Positions 43,479 to 53,511 of a stretch of 64,000 bases of DNA are shown here, piece by piece (position 1 is the stretch's first letter; the number at the start of each line of letters is the position of its first letter). The notes under the pieces were generated by a model. The model did not search any database. It was not told where the DNA came from and saw only the letters and a program-made list of their open reading frames with translations. The position numbers were made by a program, and so were the translations under genes. This stretch comes from Zymoseptoria tritici IPO323 (taxonomy: Eukaryota > Ascomycota > Dothideomycetes > Mycosphaerellales > Mycosphaerellaceae), in assembly GCF_000219625.1 (NCBI RefSeq), contig NC_018208.1, forward strand, positions 1,240,001 through 1,304,000. The letters run 5' to 3'.

Positions 43479-45858
43479 ATGGCTGGCCTTCGCTCTATCA
43501 GTCTCCTTGCCCTCGCGGCTATGGCTAACGCCAGTCCTCAATTCTTGCCCATTCCCATCCCGAACCCATTCGTAAGCAAGACCGTTTCATCGCAGCAACA
43601 ACGGAATTCTGACTCTTGCATCAATACAGTTCAACCACCAGTCGTGCGCACAAGTCGGCTCGGGCACTCAATCCGGTGCCTACTCCATCAACTGCGGAGT
43701 CGACCGTATCGGAGGTGATTTGCTGATTGCGCCGTTGGCCGCATTGTCGTTCACTGAATGCGAGTCTTTCTGCGGCAAATACAGCAACTGTCAGGGCTTC
43801 GTTTACAATGAGCTCAGCCAGCTGTGCAGCCTGAAGAGTGTTCTCAACCCGGAGAGCTTGGTGCCCTTCTCCAGCACCGGCATCATTCCCACCACGTCGA
43901 ACGGTTACCTGTCAACCTGCGCTCAGCTCGGTGCGTCGTACAAGGGTTACAACATCAAGTGTGGTCAGAGCTTCACTGGCGGAGACCTCTCCTCCGAGGA
44001 TAACAAGTCCTTCTCCAGCTGTGTCGACAAGTGCAGCTCTCTTCCTGCCTGCGTGGCTCTGGTCTTCCGTGGAGATGAGAACCGTTGCTACTACAAGAAG
44101 GCCTTGGGCACTTCCTCTGCTGATTCTCTGGGCTGCGTTGCTCAGAACCCCACTAAGCCGATCCCTACTACCACGACGACTACACGCTCCACTACAACTT
44201 CCGCGCTTCTCCCAACCACAACTTCCATGGCCCTTTCTACCACGATTTCCGTTGCTCTTCCAACCACAACTTCGGTGGCTCTTCCTACCACGACCTCCGT
44301 AGCTGTTCCAACCACGATTCCTGTGACTCTTCCAACTACGGTTTCTGTGTCTCTGAGCACAACCTCCTTGGCTCTCCCAACTACGGTTTCCGTGTCTCTC
44401 CCGAGCACAACTTCTGTGGCTCTTCCTACCACGACCTCCGTAGCTCTTCCAACCACAACTTCGGTGGCTCTCCCTACTACGACGTCCCTGGCGCTCCCAA
44501 CTACGACGTCCGTGGCCGTCCCAACTACGACCTCTGTCGTCCTCCCAACCACGATCAGCGTCACGACTCCGGTCGTGCCCACCACGATCCCTGGAGCTCC
44601 CACGACCACCTCGGCTGTTGTCATCCCCACTACGGCCTCGACAACTTCCTCCACCACTTCGGCCGGTCCTGCTGCATCTCCAGGCTCCTGCCAGGCATCC
44701 GGGAGCCAGCTTGGCGCCTACACGACTTACTGCAACACCGACTTCGGCGGCAACGATCTCAGCAACGCGCAGGCTTCCAGCTTCGCCGCTTGCGGACCCA
44801 TCTGTGACCAGACTCCAGGATGTATGGGATTCTCGTACGTTGGAGGCAACAACCCTGGCGTCTGCTACCTGAAGAGCTCCAAGGCTGCCGGTAACGGCAC
44901 TCCCAATGATGGTGTCAGCTCTGGCTTCAAGAGCATCGCAACTCCTGGTAGCTTGACCACCTCCTCTGCCGCTGCTGGTACTTCTCAGGCATCCACATCT
45001 GCAGCAGGCACGAACTCCGCCCCTGCTGGGACCACTTCTGCCGCTGCCGCCCCAAGCGGAGCTTGCGGTGCTGTTGGATCTGGAATCTTGTTCGGCAGCG
45101 GATACACCGCTAGCTGCGCGACCGACTTCCCAGGCAGCTTCGACTCTGGCAACTCTCCCGCCAACAGCTTCGCTGCCTGCGCGCCTCTCTGTGATGCTCG
45201 CTCTGACTGCATTGGCTACTCTTATGTCGGAGGCGTCAACCCTGGCGTCTGCTACTTCAAGTCGGCTAAGGGCACTGCGCAGTCAAACCCCAACGTCGAC
45301 TCTGCATTCAAGCCCAGCGTATCCGTCAGCAGCAGCATCTCTGCTTCTCTCACCAGCGTGTCCGTCAGCAGCAGCATCTCTGCTTCTCTCACCAGCGCAT
45401 CGGTCAGCACAGTCACTGTCTCCGCCACCGCCATCCCCATCACCACCACGATCTTCACCTCCGCCACGACACCCGCAGCGGCCGCCCCATCCGGCGCTTG
45501 CACTGCCTTCGTCGGCAGCACCTTCGGCAGTGGCTACACCGCTGAATGCCAGACTGACCGTGCCGGTGGCGATATCTCCAACGCGCAGGCTAGCTCTTTT
45601 GCCGGCTGTGCTCCTCTCTGCGACGCCATCTCCGGCTGCATTGGCTACTCCTTCGTTGGTGGTACTGGTGCCGGAAACTGTTACTTCAAGAACAACAAGC
45701 AGGGTGCCAGCTCCAACTCGAACGTCGATGTTGCTTTCAAGCCAAGCGCTGGCTCTGGCACGACCACCACTGCCGCCACGACCACTACGCTTCCCGTCTC
45801 TTTGACCGTCACTTCTCGTCTTCCGGCCTCGACTTGCTTGTGCCGTGACGAGCTTTAA
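43479..45858 (+). CDS. Secreted PAN/apple-like multi-module protein with Thr-rich repeat linker
   Basis: The model is join(43479..43571,43630..45858), 773 residues. The 58-bp intron is GTAAGC...AATACAG, phase 0. Exon 1 encodes a signal peptide (MAGLRSISLLALAAMANAS). Five cysteine modules of about 65 residues follow, two before and three after a linker of about 150 residues. Each has the pattern C-x..-GG-D-(L/I)-x-A..SF-x-x-C-x3-C-x5-C-x-(G/A)-(F/Y) and ends CY(F/L)KS, as in PAN/apple domains. The linker is made of about sixteen 8-residue units of the type VALPTTTS and should be heavily O-mannosylated. The last three modules are separated by Ser/Thr/Ala-rich spacers. Such proteins bind carbohydrate or protein at the cell surface. 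No GPI signal is evident at the end (CLCRDEL). Confidence 0.85.
44190..44600 (+). repeat. 24-bp coding repeat in the PAN-protein linker
   Basis: Imperfect 24-bp units (type CTTCCTACCACGACCTCCGT plus AGCT) encode PTTTSVAL-like octapeptides, with occasional 21-bp units. Because the repeat lacks stops on the other strand, it produces a long antisense frame at 44142-44657. Confidence 0.85.
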
Positions 45859-46302
45859 AGGAAAGATGGAAAGATGAAAATGAGAGAGGTAGATGAGGAG
45901 TTCTTTGGCGTGATCAAAATAGAGATCTCTGCGATTTTGGGGGGCATTCATTCATTCTTGTTCTCCTCTTGGGGACATACGATAGCATTTCTGCTTGATT
46001 GGCAATGGCCATGCGCTTCCCAGCATTATAGACTCGAAGGAGAGAATCTTTTAAGACAACCACCTCGTTTACATCCCATTTCAATGTCGTGACAATGCTC
46101 GGTTGCTCCTTGATGAGAGATCGGGATGTCCCTTCGCACAAAACTAGAAACAATGATGCGGCGTGCCGCGGTTGTAGCTACGGCGGTAGAATACAAGTGG
46201 TCCGCATTCGTCATTCACTTCGGTGTGGCTGGTGAGCAGGGATACGTACACATCCGATGCATTTCATAAACACTTTTTGCACAACGACATTCGCATTTCC
46301 AC
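45859..46302. other. Intergenic, 3' end of PAN gene to start of CRAL-TRIO gene
   Basis: No gene is seen. The last part is the promoter of the CRAL-TRIO gene. Confidence 0.55.
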
Positions 46303-48038
46303 ATGTCCGTGGTCATCGGACCACTCCGCTGCCGCCGTATTCTTCCACCGTCCTCTCTGCGAGTCTCACACCGAGTTGGACCCATCGGTCAGCCCAACTT
46401 CCTCCAGCAATCCTTCCGCCGTCATCAAACAGCGTTCCCGGCTCCACCACGACCCGCTGCACGATTTGAACCTCAAAGGAGCGGACTTGACTCGACCACT
46501 TTCCTAATCGCCGCTACATTCTCATTGGGAGCAGCATACATTGGACTTCAATACACCACAGCAGATACACCGGTATACACAGCAGCTGAAGAGCCCAAAG
46601 CGACCGTCGCGCTCAGTGCGCAGGAATTCAATCTCGTCATGGCGCAAGAGATGCCTCCGGGACGACCGGGCAACCTGACGCCTGAGCAGGAGACGAAGCT
46701 CAAGGAGATGTGGGCTGCGCTTCTAGACCTATGCGGAGTATCGCACGAGCAGAATGGAACCGCGGCCGCAGTGAGCTCACCAACCCCAGCACCCCGAGAG
46801 ACACCAGACAAGAAGACAAAGAAGAGCAGATTATCACTTTTCGGAAAGAAAGACAAGGAGATTGCCGATAGCGAGCCAGCATCGGGTGTGGACAACGACA
46901 AGCACGGTCAGACGAAAGAGTTCCAGCAAGCGCTCGCTTCACTGTCTCCGGAGGCCCTTCGCGATGCTCTCTGGAGCATGTCGAAACACGATCACCCAGA
47001 CGCGCTCCTCCTGCGATTCCTCCGCGCGCGAAAATGGGACGTGCAAGCCGCGCTGGTCATGTTGATTGCGACCATGCATTGGAGGAGCCAAGAGATGCAC
47101 TTGGACGACGAGATCATGATGCAAGGTGAAGGGCACGCAGTGCGACAGGCGAACTCTTCCGATCCTGCGGAGAAGAAGGAGGGCGAGGACTTCTTGGTGC
47201 AAATGCGGCTGGGCAAGTCGTTTTTGCACGGAGTGGATAAGGAAGGGAGACCTTGCTGTTATGTTCGCGCGAGATTACATCATGGCGGAGAGCAGAGTGA
47301 GAAGAGTCTTGAGCGCCTCACTGTGTATACTATAGAGACTGCGCGGATGTTGCTTCGGCCTCCGGTCGACACCGCGGTGAGTATTTCTGGTGTCTCGCTT
47401 CGAACTCTGACTGACTTCTCATTCAGACCATCGTCTTCGACCTCACCGACTTTAGCATGGCCAACATGGATTATACCCCGGTGAAATTCATGATCAAATG
47501 CTTCGAAGCCAATTATCCCGAGTCCCTCGGCAGCGTCATCGTGTACAAGTCTCCATGGCTCTTCCAAGGCATCTGGAAGATCATCAAAGGCTGGCTTGAC
47601 CCTGTGGTCGCCGGCAAAGTCCATTTTGCCTCCAACCCCAACGATCTCGAGCAGTGGATCCCGCGCGAGCACATGATGAAAGAGCTGGGCGGCGACGAGG
47701 ACTATGTGTATCAATATGTTGAACCCAAGGAGGGTGAAGATGTGGAAATGGCAAAGACAGCCGAGAAAGAGCCGATACTGGCGGAGAGGAAGGAGTTGGT
47801 GGACTCATTCGAAAGCGAGACGATCTCATGGATGCACGGAAATGACGCAGGCGAAGGCCGATTGAGGTTGGCGCAGAGGTTGGCGGAGAATTACTGGAAG
47901 TTGGATCCATATGTGAGGGCCAAGTCGGTGTATGATCGAACGGGCGTGCTCGGGCCGAAGGGTGAGCTCAACTTCTACCCAGAGGAGAAGAAGCCGGTGT
48001 CTGCGTCTGCTGGAGGTGCGCATGATGAATTGGATTGA
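46303..48038 (+). CDS. Membrane-anchored CRAL-TRIO (Sec14-like) protein, probably mitochondrial
   Basis: The model is join(46303..47376,47427..48038), 561 residues. The 50-bp intron is GTGAGT...CTGACTGAC...ATTCAG and restores RPPVDTA|TIVFDLTDFSMANMD. The N-terminus is Arg-rich without acidic residues for about 60 residues (MSVVIGPLRCRRILPPSSLR) and is followed by a membrane segment (FLIAATFSLGAAYIGLQY), the layout of an inner-membrane mitochondrial protein. The CRAL-TRIO N domain (HDHPDALLLRFLRARKWDV) and lipid-binding lobe (FEANYPESLGSVIVYKSPWL, IWKIIKGWLDPVVAGKVHF) follow at about 225-475. The residues equivalent to the Sec14 gate are present. Lipid ligand and partners are unknown; mitochondrial location is inference from the presequence. 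Confidence 0.85.
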
Positions 48039-48707
48039 TGAACAAGCGGAAGGATGACTGCGACAGGATATCTCGCCCTGATGAGGAGGACAAGTGTAGA
48101 CCTAGATGTCGGGTTTGGTACACAATCCTTGACCGCCTGCTTCCCACTCGCCGCCTCTTCTCGTATATTCTGATACCTATGGATCACAGCTGCGATCTCG
48201 ATGCGCATTACTAGGCTTCTGCAGCCTACAGCTTCCGGTAATGAACCACCAGCTATCATTGCCGCTGACACCTTGCTCGACAGCCTGTTGGACTATGGAC
48301 AGCTCTTTGAGCGCTGCGCACCGGGCGGAACGGATGACCGCTATCGTACCGCGGTGGAAGAGAACGAACGAAGCCAGTGAGGCTGTTCTCACAACCTGCA
48401 CATTGCGGACAGGATCAACGCTGACGGCTTTGGAGACTATGGATGTGCATCCACGTCGACTGAGAATACCTCGAGTAGACGCAGGCTTTCAACAAGGTAC
48501 AGATATCTCCTCCCCAGCAGCACAATCGCCCCGCTGACGTTCTCGCCATCCACGCCGGCTTGCGTCACCCACCGCCCAATCTCCGCGCTTCGGAGAAGAT
48601 GACCACATCCCTGTGATCACAAATTCTCCTAGCCATCGTCGACCTCTCGTTCACCTTCTCCTCACACGCCAGATCCGCAGGTCATTCACGACGTTCCTCG
48701 AAATCCG
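48039..48707. other. Convergent 3' region, 0.67 kb
   Basis: No gene is seen between the CRAL-TRIO stop and the small secreted locus. Confidence 0.5.
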
Positions 48708-48936
48708 CTATGGCGGTGTGCAACCAGCGTGAGGCAACCAGCACTATACACGCGGCAGCATCAGCAGATCATTGATTTGAACCGTACGCGGGATACGGGC
48801 GAAAATGAAATTGAAATTAGACATACGCAGTCGCAATTTTCCAGACTTCCCGTCAAGCGGTTGCATTCGCGACTGCGCTTGCCATAGGCCTGGGTAGCGA
48901 GGAGAAGAGTAGTGTTAGGACGAAGATGTGTTTCAT
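48708..48936 (-). pseudogene. Small secreted cysteine-rich protein, family B member 1, one-base frameshift
   Basis: Exon 1 would be 48827-48936 and exon 2 48708-48743, with an 83-bp intron GTATGT...GCTGATGCTG...TATAG. The ATG at 48936 opens a signal-like frame (MKHIFVLTLLFSS), while the cysteine part (SRECNRLTGSLENCDC) lies in a frame offset by one; that frame is open and itself reads LLLATQAYGKR just upstream. Exon 1 is 110 bp, one short of a whole number of codons, so a single-base deletion near 48895-48900 (or a sequence error) explains everything. Exon 2 encodes CWLPHAGCTPP and is 36 bp, exactly as in member 3 at 52056, whose exon 2 also ends with PP and a TAG. Family unknown; secreted peptide inferred. 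Confidence 0.55.
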
Positions 48937-49134
48937 CGTGATGTGATGATTCTGGTGGTAAGTCGACAGTGTCAGATTCTTGGTTGTAGGAGAACGTTAA
49001 ACTCCTTTGCTGGAGGTCAGGCTGGTTTGTGAAACGCAGACCGACTGCAGCGGTATTCCGAGGGCGGTTCTTTATGACCGGCCAAATGGCACTCTCCTCT
49101 TGTGGTGCGGCGAAAGAAGATTGATTCAGTGACC

Positions 49135-49215
49135 AAGGCGATCCCTACACTCTGCGTCTGGCGTCCAGGAACTACGGGGTCTGCGGTAGACAGCTTCATC
49201 GACGGCCTGGTCAAC
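49135..49215. repeat. Outlying copy of the 95-bp degenerate repeat
   Basis: The segment starting GCGATCCCTACACTCTGCGT and ending GGTAGACAGCTTCATCGACG aligns with the unit at 50117 (ATCCCTACAA...CAGGAACAAC...GACAGCTTCACCGAC). Identity is partial but extends over about 70 bp. Confidence 0.5.
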
Positions 49216-49263
49216 TATCGACAAATAGTCGAACGCACTGGATGCCCGGGCCTTGTGCTCCCG

Positions 49264-49322
49264 ACCGAGGGACTGTCATTGAGACCTGCTTTGGAGGCAG
49301 GACTGAATGGCTCACCTTCGGT
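49264..49322. repeat. Imperfect 59-bp palindrome
   Basis: The two halves are inverted copies around 49293, with core CCTGC-tttggag-GCAGG and outer arms ACCGAGGG / CCTTCGGT. Most mismatches lie in one short stretch of each arm. Both strands therefore encode similar peptides (TEG...AGLN.SPSV), which explains overlapping open frames. Confidence 0.7.
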
Positions 49323-49827
49323 ACTCAGAAACGAAAGACTGTCGTTTCCGTCAGTAGCATGGCGCGGCGAGGCTCCGTCGCTACCTTGTCGAAGCACAGA
49401 AGCTGGATGCACTTGAGATCTCCCGGAGCCAAGATCGGTGGGTCTCAAGGTAGGGTTGTGATTTGCACTGATTCAGAGCGGCGTGGATGGAGTCGAATGA
49501 GGCATTCTTAGCTTGAGGCAATGGAGAGAAAGTGGAGGGAAAGTGGAAAGAATCATCAGCAGAAGAGTGGGATTTCAGACTAATGATGCTTTTGAACCCA
49601 GCGACCTCCCCGAGTTGCGACGCCTTGAGCGACAATGCAAATATCGAAGAAGTGCGAGACGACGGGACGAAAGAAGTACGCAGCGAAAGAATGTGGAATT
49701 CCTCCTCCCTGTCCGCATCTCTCTCATCCCATTCACATCCTCCTCCAGTCGACAGCGCTGCATGTCGGGCACTCGAAACAGCCAAGAGTGTGGTCCAAGT
49801 ATGCAAGCTTCAAAAGAAGGATTGGAT

Positions 49828-50083
49828 TTAGCAATTCCCGCCAGGGATTCCGTAGCACTGAGCGGCACGTTAGTCTCAAAGTCATGGGCGAGATTTGGGC
49901 CAGGGCGACGTGACTCACATCGCAGCATCGGACTTGCCCGCAATCATGGCAGCACTCGCCGGAACAGTCGTCACGAGGCGCCAAGGTGCCGTCTAAGACG
50001 GCGCGAGGGACGAGTGGCTTTGGCTCTGGAGCTGCGGAGGCGCAGAGAGCGAGGAGGAGGGTGGTAGCGACTTCTGCTCTTGG
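49828..50083 (-). CDS. Small secreted cysteine-rich protein, family B member 2 (8 Cys), 5' end unresolved
   Basis: Exon 2 is 49828-49857 and encodes CYGIPGGNC with a TAA. The 61-bp intron 49858-49918 is GTGAGT...GAGACTAACG...CTCAG, and exon 1 runs upstream from 49919. Exon 1 encodes a hydrophobic secretion-like segment (VATTLLLALCASAAPEP), a pro-like stretch (KPLVPRAVLDGTLAPR) and the cysteine block DDCSGECCHDCGQVRCCD. The layout (signal, Ala-Pro-Glu start, CC pair, intron just before the last cysteines, GG-x-NC ending) matches member 3 at 52056. I find no ATG in frame: the frame is open to 50110 and a plausible MK start at 50149 lies in another frame, so either a small first exon or a lost start is possible. 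Coordinates at the 5' end are approximate. Confidence 0.5.
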
Positions 50084-50116
50084 GCCGCGCCGGCTATGCG
50101 GACTGCCAGGTCAAGT

Positions 50117-50527
50117 GTATCCCTACAATCTTCATTTCGTGTACAGGAACAACGCTGACTGTGTGACAGCTTCACCGACCTCGCTGACGACTGCGCCCCG
50201 AAATATCATGGATGACCGTACAATGTCCATCTGGCGTACAGGGATAACGCTGAATGTCTTGACAGCTCTTCTGACACCGCCGATGGCTGAGCACCAGAAG
50301 ACCAAGGATACCCGTGCAAGATCCACTGCACGTGCAAGAACAACACTGAATATGTGACATCTCTACCGATACCGCTGATGACCGCCCACTCGGAGATGAA
50401 GGACTCGGAGATGAAGGATACCCGTGCAATTCTTGTGCAATTCTGCTTTCGCATCCAGTAACGAAGCCGAACGCTGTGACCACGTTCTCCGACTTCGCGG
50501 ATGACTGCGCCCAAGAGTTCAAGGCTA
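50117..50527. repeat. Degenerate tandem repeat, four units of about 95-107 bp
   Basis: Units begin near 50117, 50215, 50311 and 50421. Each starts (A/G)TATCCCTAC or ATACCCGTGC, contains an AACAACGCTGA..TGTGACAG segment, then (TTC/TCT)-(ACC/TCC)-GAC...GC-GAT/GAC-GAC, and ends with AAGG or ATGG. Unit 3 carries an internal 15-bp duplication (CTCGGAGATGAAGGA). Each unit looks like a short intron (branch-like CTGAC and CAG) followed by a small exon reading [FS]-[TS]-D-x-A-D-[DG]-C-like peptides, but stops interrupt some units and no complete gene can be built. Confidence 0.6.
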
Positions 50528-52055
50528 TCCCTACAACCGTGGATCATATGCGGGGAGAGATGCTGGATGCTTTGGACAACTCTTTCGAAGTCTATTTCGC
50601 AACCATCGAGGAATGCTCGGAAACACACGAGTTCCTAGGCCCTGTCATACTCCTCGAGGAATGCCTTTCCACACCAAATTGGACTGGGCCCAGCACTTGG
50701 AGTTGGTGCTGAGGGGGTGCCGCTGATGACTGTGGGCTTGAGCCTTGAGGTTCAACGGCATCCCTACAAGACTCATTCTGCGAACAGGAACAACCCTGAT
50801 GTCAGCTGGAGATAATCCGTCCGCTGTCATGTGCAACTACCGCATGCGCATAGCATGGCTTGGCTCACTTCCTGATGATCAGGTCGTTGCGCCCGGACCG
50901 GATGTGACGAGTGGCCGCTCGCCAGTCCACTTGCTTACCATTCAAACCACCCAGCTTCTCGTCGATTATCTGAAATTCTGGCGCATCTACCTCGTTATCG
51001 CGTCCAAGATCCCTGACAGGCCTCGCCGGCGTTATACGGACTCGAACAGTGACCAAGCAAAACAGATTGGATACTGGTGGGATTGTGAACGCCCAGACCA
51101 CGATGTTAATAAAGCAAGGAGCTGGCGTGACAGCTTGGAGAGCTTACCCTCCGAGCTGCGCAAGAAGTCGACCGACTCATGGCGGCCCGCAGAGCTAATA
51201 CAACGACTTTACGACTTCACGTTCGATACGCATAACTGGTGCATTTGATTGACATGAACGGCTGCGTTCGAGAGGGTTCCGATCAACCAACAACGGACCG
51301 ATGAGAGGTGAGCGACATTGAGATTCCCAGGCGTTTGGAATCGAGCAGGGAGGTCTTACCTCCTGGTATTCTCTTCCGCCCACAGGTGTCGACTCAGATC
51401 GAACTCAACGCATCGACCACCATCGGAGGCAATAATGAACTCTCTGCGGCAACTCGCCGAACTTGGTGACCATTAATTTACCGCCTCGACGATGATGGTC
51501 TTGCATCTAGCCTCCAGTCTAGCCCCCAGTCTAACCACTCTTGGAATATGAGGGAATGACAATAGTGACCACCGCATCGATGTTTCCTTCATTGTCAATC
51601 GTGATCGCGTGGACGTTGACTATGAGACGTGTACGAAGGACTGTCGCCCGAGCACGAGGACTTTGCAGTCGGCCCGACCTTCCGCAAATGGTTCTCGTGT
51701 GGAGGTGTGGCGAGGAGAGTCGATCCGTCAGCAGCGTCACTGAGACGGAAAATGTTGCACGGCACAAGGAAGAGGGAATGACAACGAAGTGGACAGCAAG
51801 GGACAGTTGATTCCGACAGACTAACGATGCTGCAGTAATCCCGAGTCTCCTGAGCTGGATTTTCTTGATTGGCGTCCCAATGATTGATAACGACGTGCGA
51901 GACGACAAAACAAAAGGCCGTTGGTCTTGTTGAAAGACGCTCTGATCTGCTCCCATTCTCCTCCTTCTTCTCCGCCGGACAGCGTTGCGACCCGAACCAC
52001 CGAATCCTGGAAGGATGTGTGACCCAGCACACGACGCTCAAGTCCGTGAGAAGAT
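50528..52055. other. Gene-poor 1.5 kb with an outlying repeat piece
   Basis: A further piece of the 95-bp repeat (GCCGCTGATGACTGTGGG and GGCATCCCTACAAGACTCAT) lies at about 50721-50800. A plus-strand frame of 167 codons at 50745-51248 overlaps it. It has no recognisable domain and I do not accept it as a gene. Confidence 0.5.
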
Positions 52056-52271
52056 CTATGGCGGCCCACAGTTGTCGCCACCCGTCTGGCACTGCACAGC
52101 ATGTTAGCCACGAATGTCGACAGGACCTGGGAGGAGGGCACATACGACACAGCAATTGTAGCTGCCAACGCAACCACTGCAGTCGGGACCTGGCACGGGC
52201 TCTGGCGCTGGCGCAGCGAGAGCGCCGAGAGCGAGGATGAGGAGGGAGGTGAAGTAGAAGACGGTCTTCAT
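52056..52271 (-). CDS. Small secreted cysteine-rich protein, family B member 3 (6 Cys)
   Basis: The model is complement(join(52056..52091,52146..52271)), 53 residues. The 54-bp intron is GTATGT...GTGGCTAACATG...GTGCAG, phase 0. Exon 1 encodes a strong signal peptide (MKTVFYFTSLLILALGALAA), a PAPEPVPGP spacer and the block DCSGCVGSYNCCV. Exon 2 encodes CQTGGDNCGPP. Six cysteines lie in only 21 residues. A CTATAAAG element sits at 52417-52424, about 150 bp upstream. An unspliced reading gives a different tail and a longer N-terminus, but the donor and branch site are strong and the spliced end matches the two other family members. Effector-like or antimicrobial role is inference only. Confidence 0.75.
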
Positions 52272-53457
52272 TTTGGGTTTTGGGTTGGTGAAATCGGTCG
52301 GTGGATTGGTGGCTTTTTCTTTGGTATGTGGGTAGTTGAGTCGTTTGGTGTTCGTTTGTCTTGGGAGTTGCTGACTTGAGGAAGAAAACAACAGTTGAGG
52401 CGATAGATGACCGACGCTTTATAGACAACTATGACTTCTCCTTCCGTGATTCACAGCCTTCTCCTCTTGCTACTAGATAGCTGCGCCGGCAGGAAGCGTT
52501 TCGTAAGTTCAAGGCACTCATGGTAATCTAATGCCATGTTTCCTCGCTTTAGCGCTGCGGCGGAGGAGGACGGACAGCGATGGTCAGCATACCCCGAGAG
52601 TTGAACGAGCTTCTCCTCCTTCGATCGGCGGCCACATCGAGGAAAATGCGGTCCTCATCCACCTGCCGACTCGTATCACCAAACATTGAGAGGGATTGCC
52701 CTCGTTGGCGTGTCGATCTCCCAGTGACTCATGTCCCACCCCTTTCTGAAGAGTGAGGCGAAAGAGCATGAACTGAGAGGTTCAGGATACGACGAAGCAT
52801 CGGCGGGCTTGTTCCTCGACCATCGGCGCTTGTATCGAGGGTGATGTCGAGTCTGTCCAGACGTTGACTCATATCACATCGTATTCGAAAGGGAGTGTCC
52901 TTGTGGGCGTGTCGCATTCTCGCATTGCAGCCTTGTCTGCAGCGCTGAGGCGGGAGACGGCGCTGAGGTATCGTCAAAGTTCCTCCCAGCGCTCAATCGA
53001 TCTCTTGTTTCGCGGTCGAAAAGACTCATCGTCTACTTCGCATGCCGAGCGTGTGCAGTGACGACGAAATGGACATCGCTCACAGCCATATCCTTGCGAC
53101 GCACATGTTTCTCCTTCATGGAACATCAACACCTAGCTTTACCACCACGCTTCGCCATGCTGTCGTCAGCATCTGCATTGTTCATCCTCACCACATGGCA
53201 CGATCTGAGACCGGAGCGACACCGTCGAGCTGCGTAATGCCATGTCCAGTGGTGAGCGCACCGGAGTTCTAAGCGTGTTTTTGCAGAGCAGACTTTCGTA
53301 CGCTTCAATTGGCTTGATTACTACAAGCAGTGCTTCGGCCTCAGAGAGGGTGCAGACACTTAGTACATCCATGCGTTGAATCGATCTTGGTATTGCAATG
53401 ATGTTACTTCTCTGTGACAGGTCCGAGGCGGTCATTTAAATATTAGTCTCAGAAGCA
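52272..53457. other. Promoter of family B member 3 and gene-poor DNA up to the repeat border
   Basis: No gene is recognised. Some short segments repeat loosely (for example ACGTTGACTCATATCAC near 52862 against CTGCCGACTCGTATCAC near 52662). Confidence 0.5.
52417..52424 (-). promoter_or_regulatory. TATA box of family B member 3
   Basis: The minus strand reads CTATAAAG here, about 150 bp before the start codon. It is the only such element in the upstream 300 bp. Confidence 0.5.
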
Positions 53458-53511
53458 CAGACCCTCTTGGCGAGCACTAACCTCTTCGAGCGCCTCGCCT
53501 GAGAGGGTCTG
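53458..53511. repeat. 17-bp inverted repeat at the border of the RIP-like block
   Basis: The left arm CAGACCCTCTTGGCGAG (53458-53474) and the right arm CTCGCCTGAGAGGGTCTG (53494-53511) are inverted, with ten perfect outer base pairs. They lie within 35 bp of the point where composition changes. Confidence 0.75.

Noticed and set aside
44142..44657. Minus-strand open frame of 171 codons, Val/Gly/Thr repeats
   Set aside because: It is the mirror of the 24-bp coding repeat of the PAN-protein gene. The plus-strand gene has a signal peptide, intron and cysteine modules.
50745..51248. Plus-strand open frame of 167 codons
   Set aside because: It begins inside a piece of the 95-bp repeat and shows no recognisable domain. 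The end is somewhat protein-like, so it is not fully excluded.
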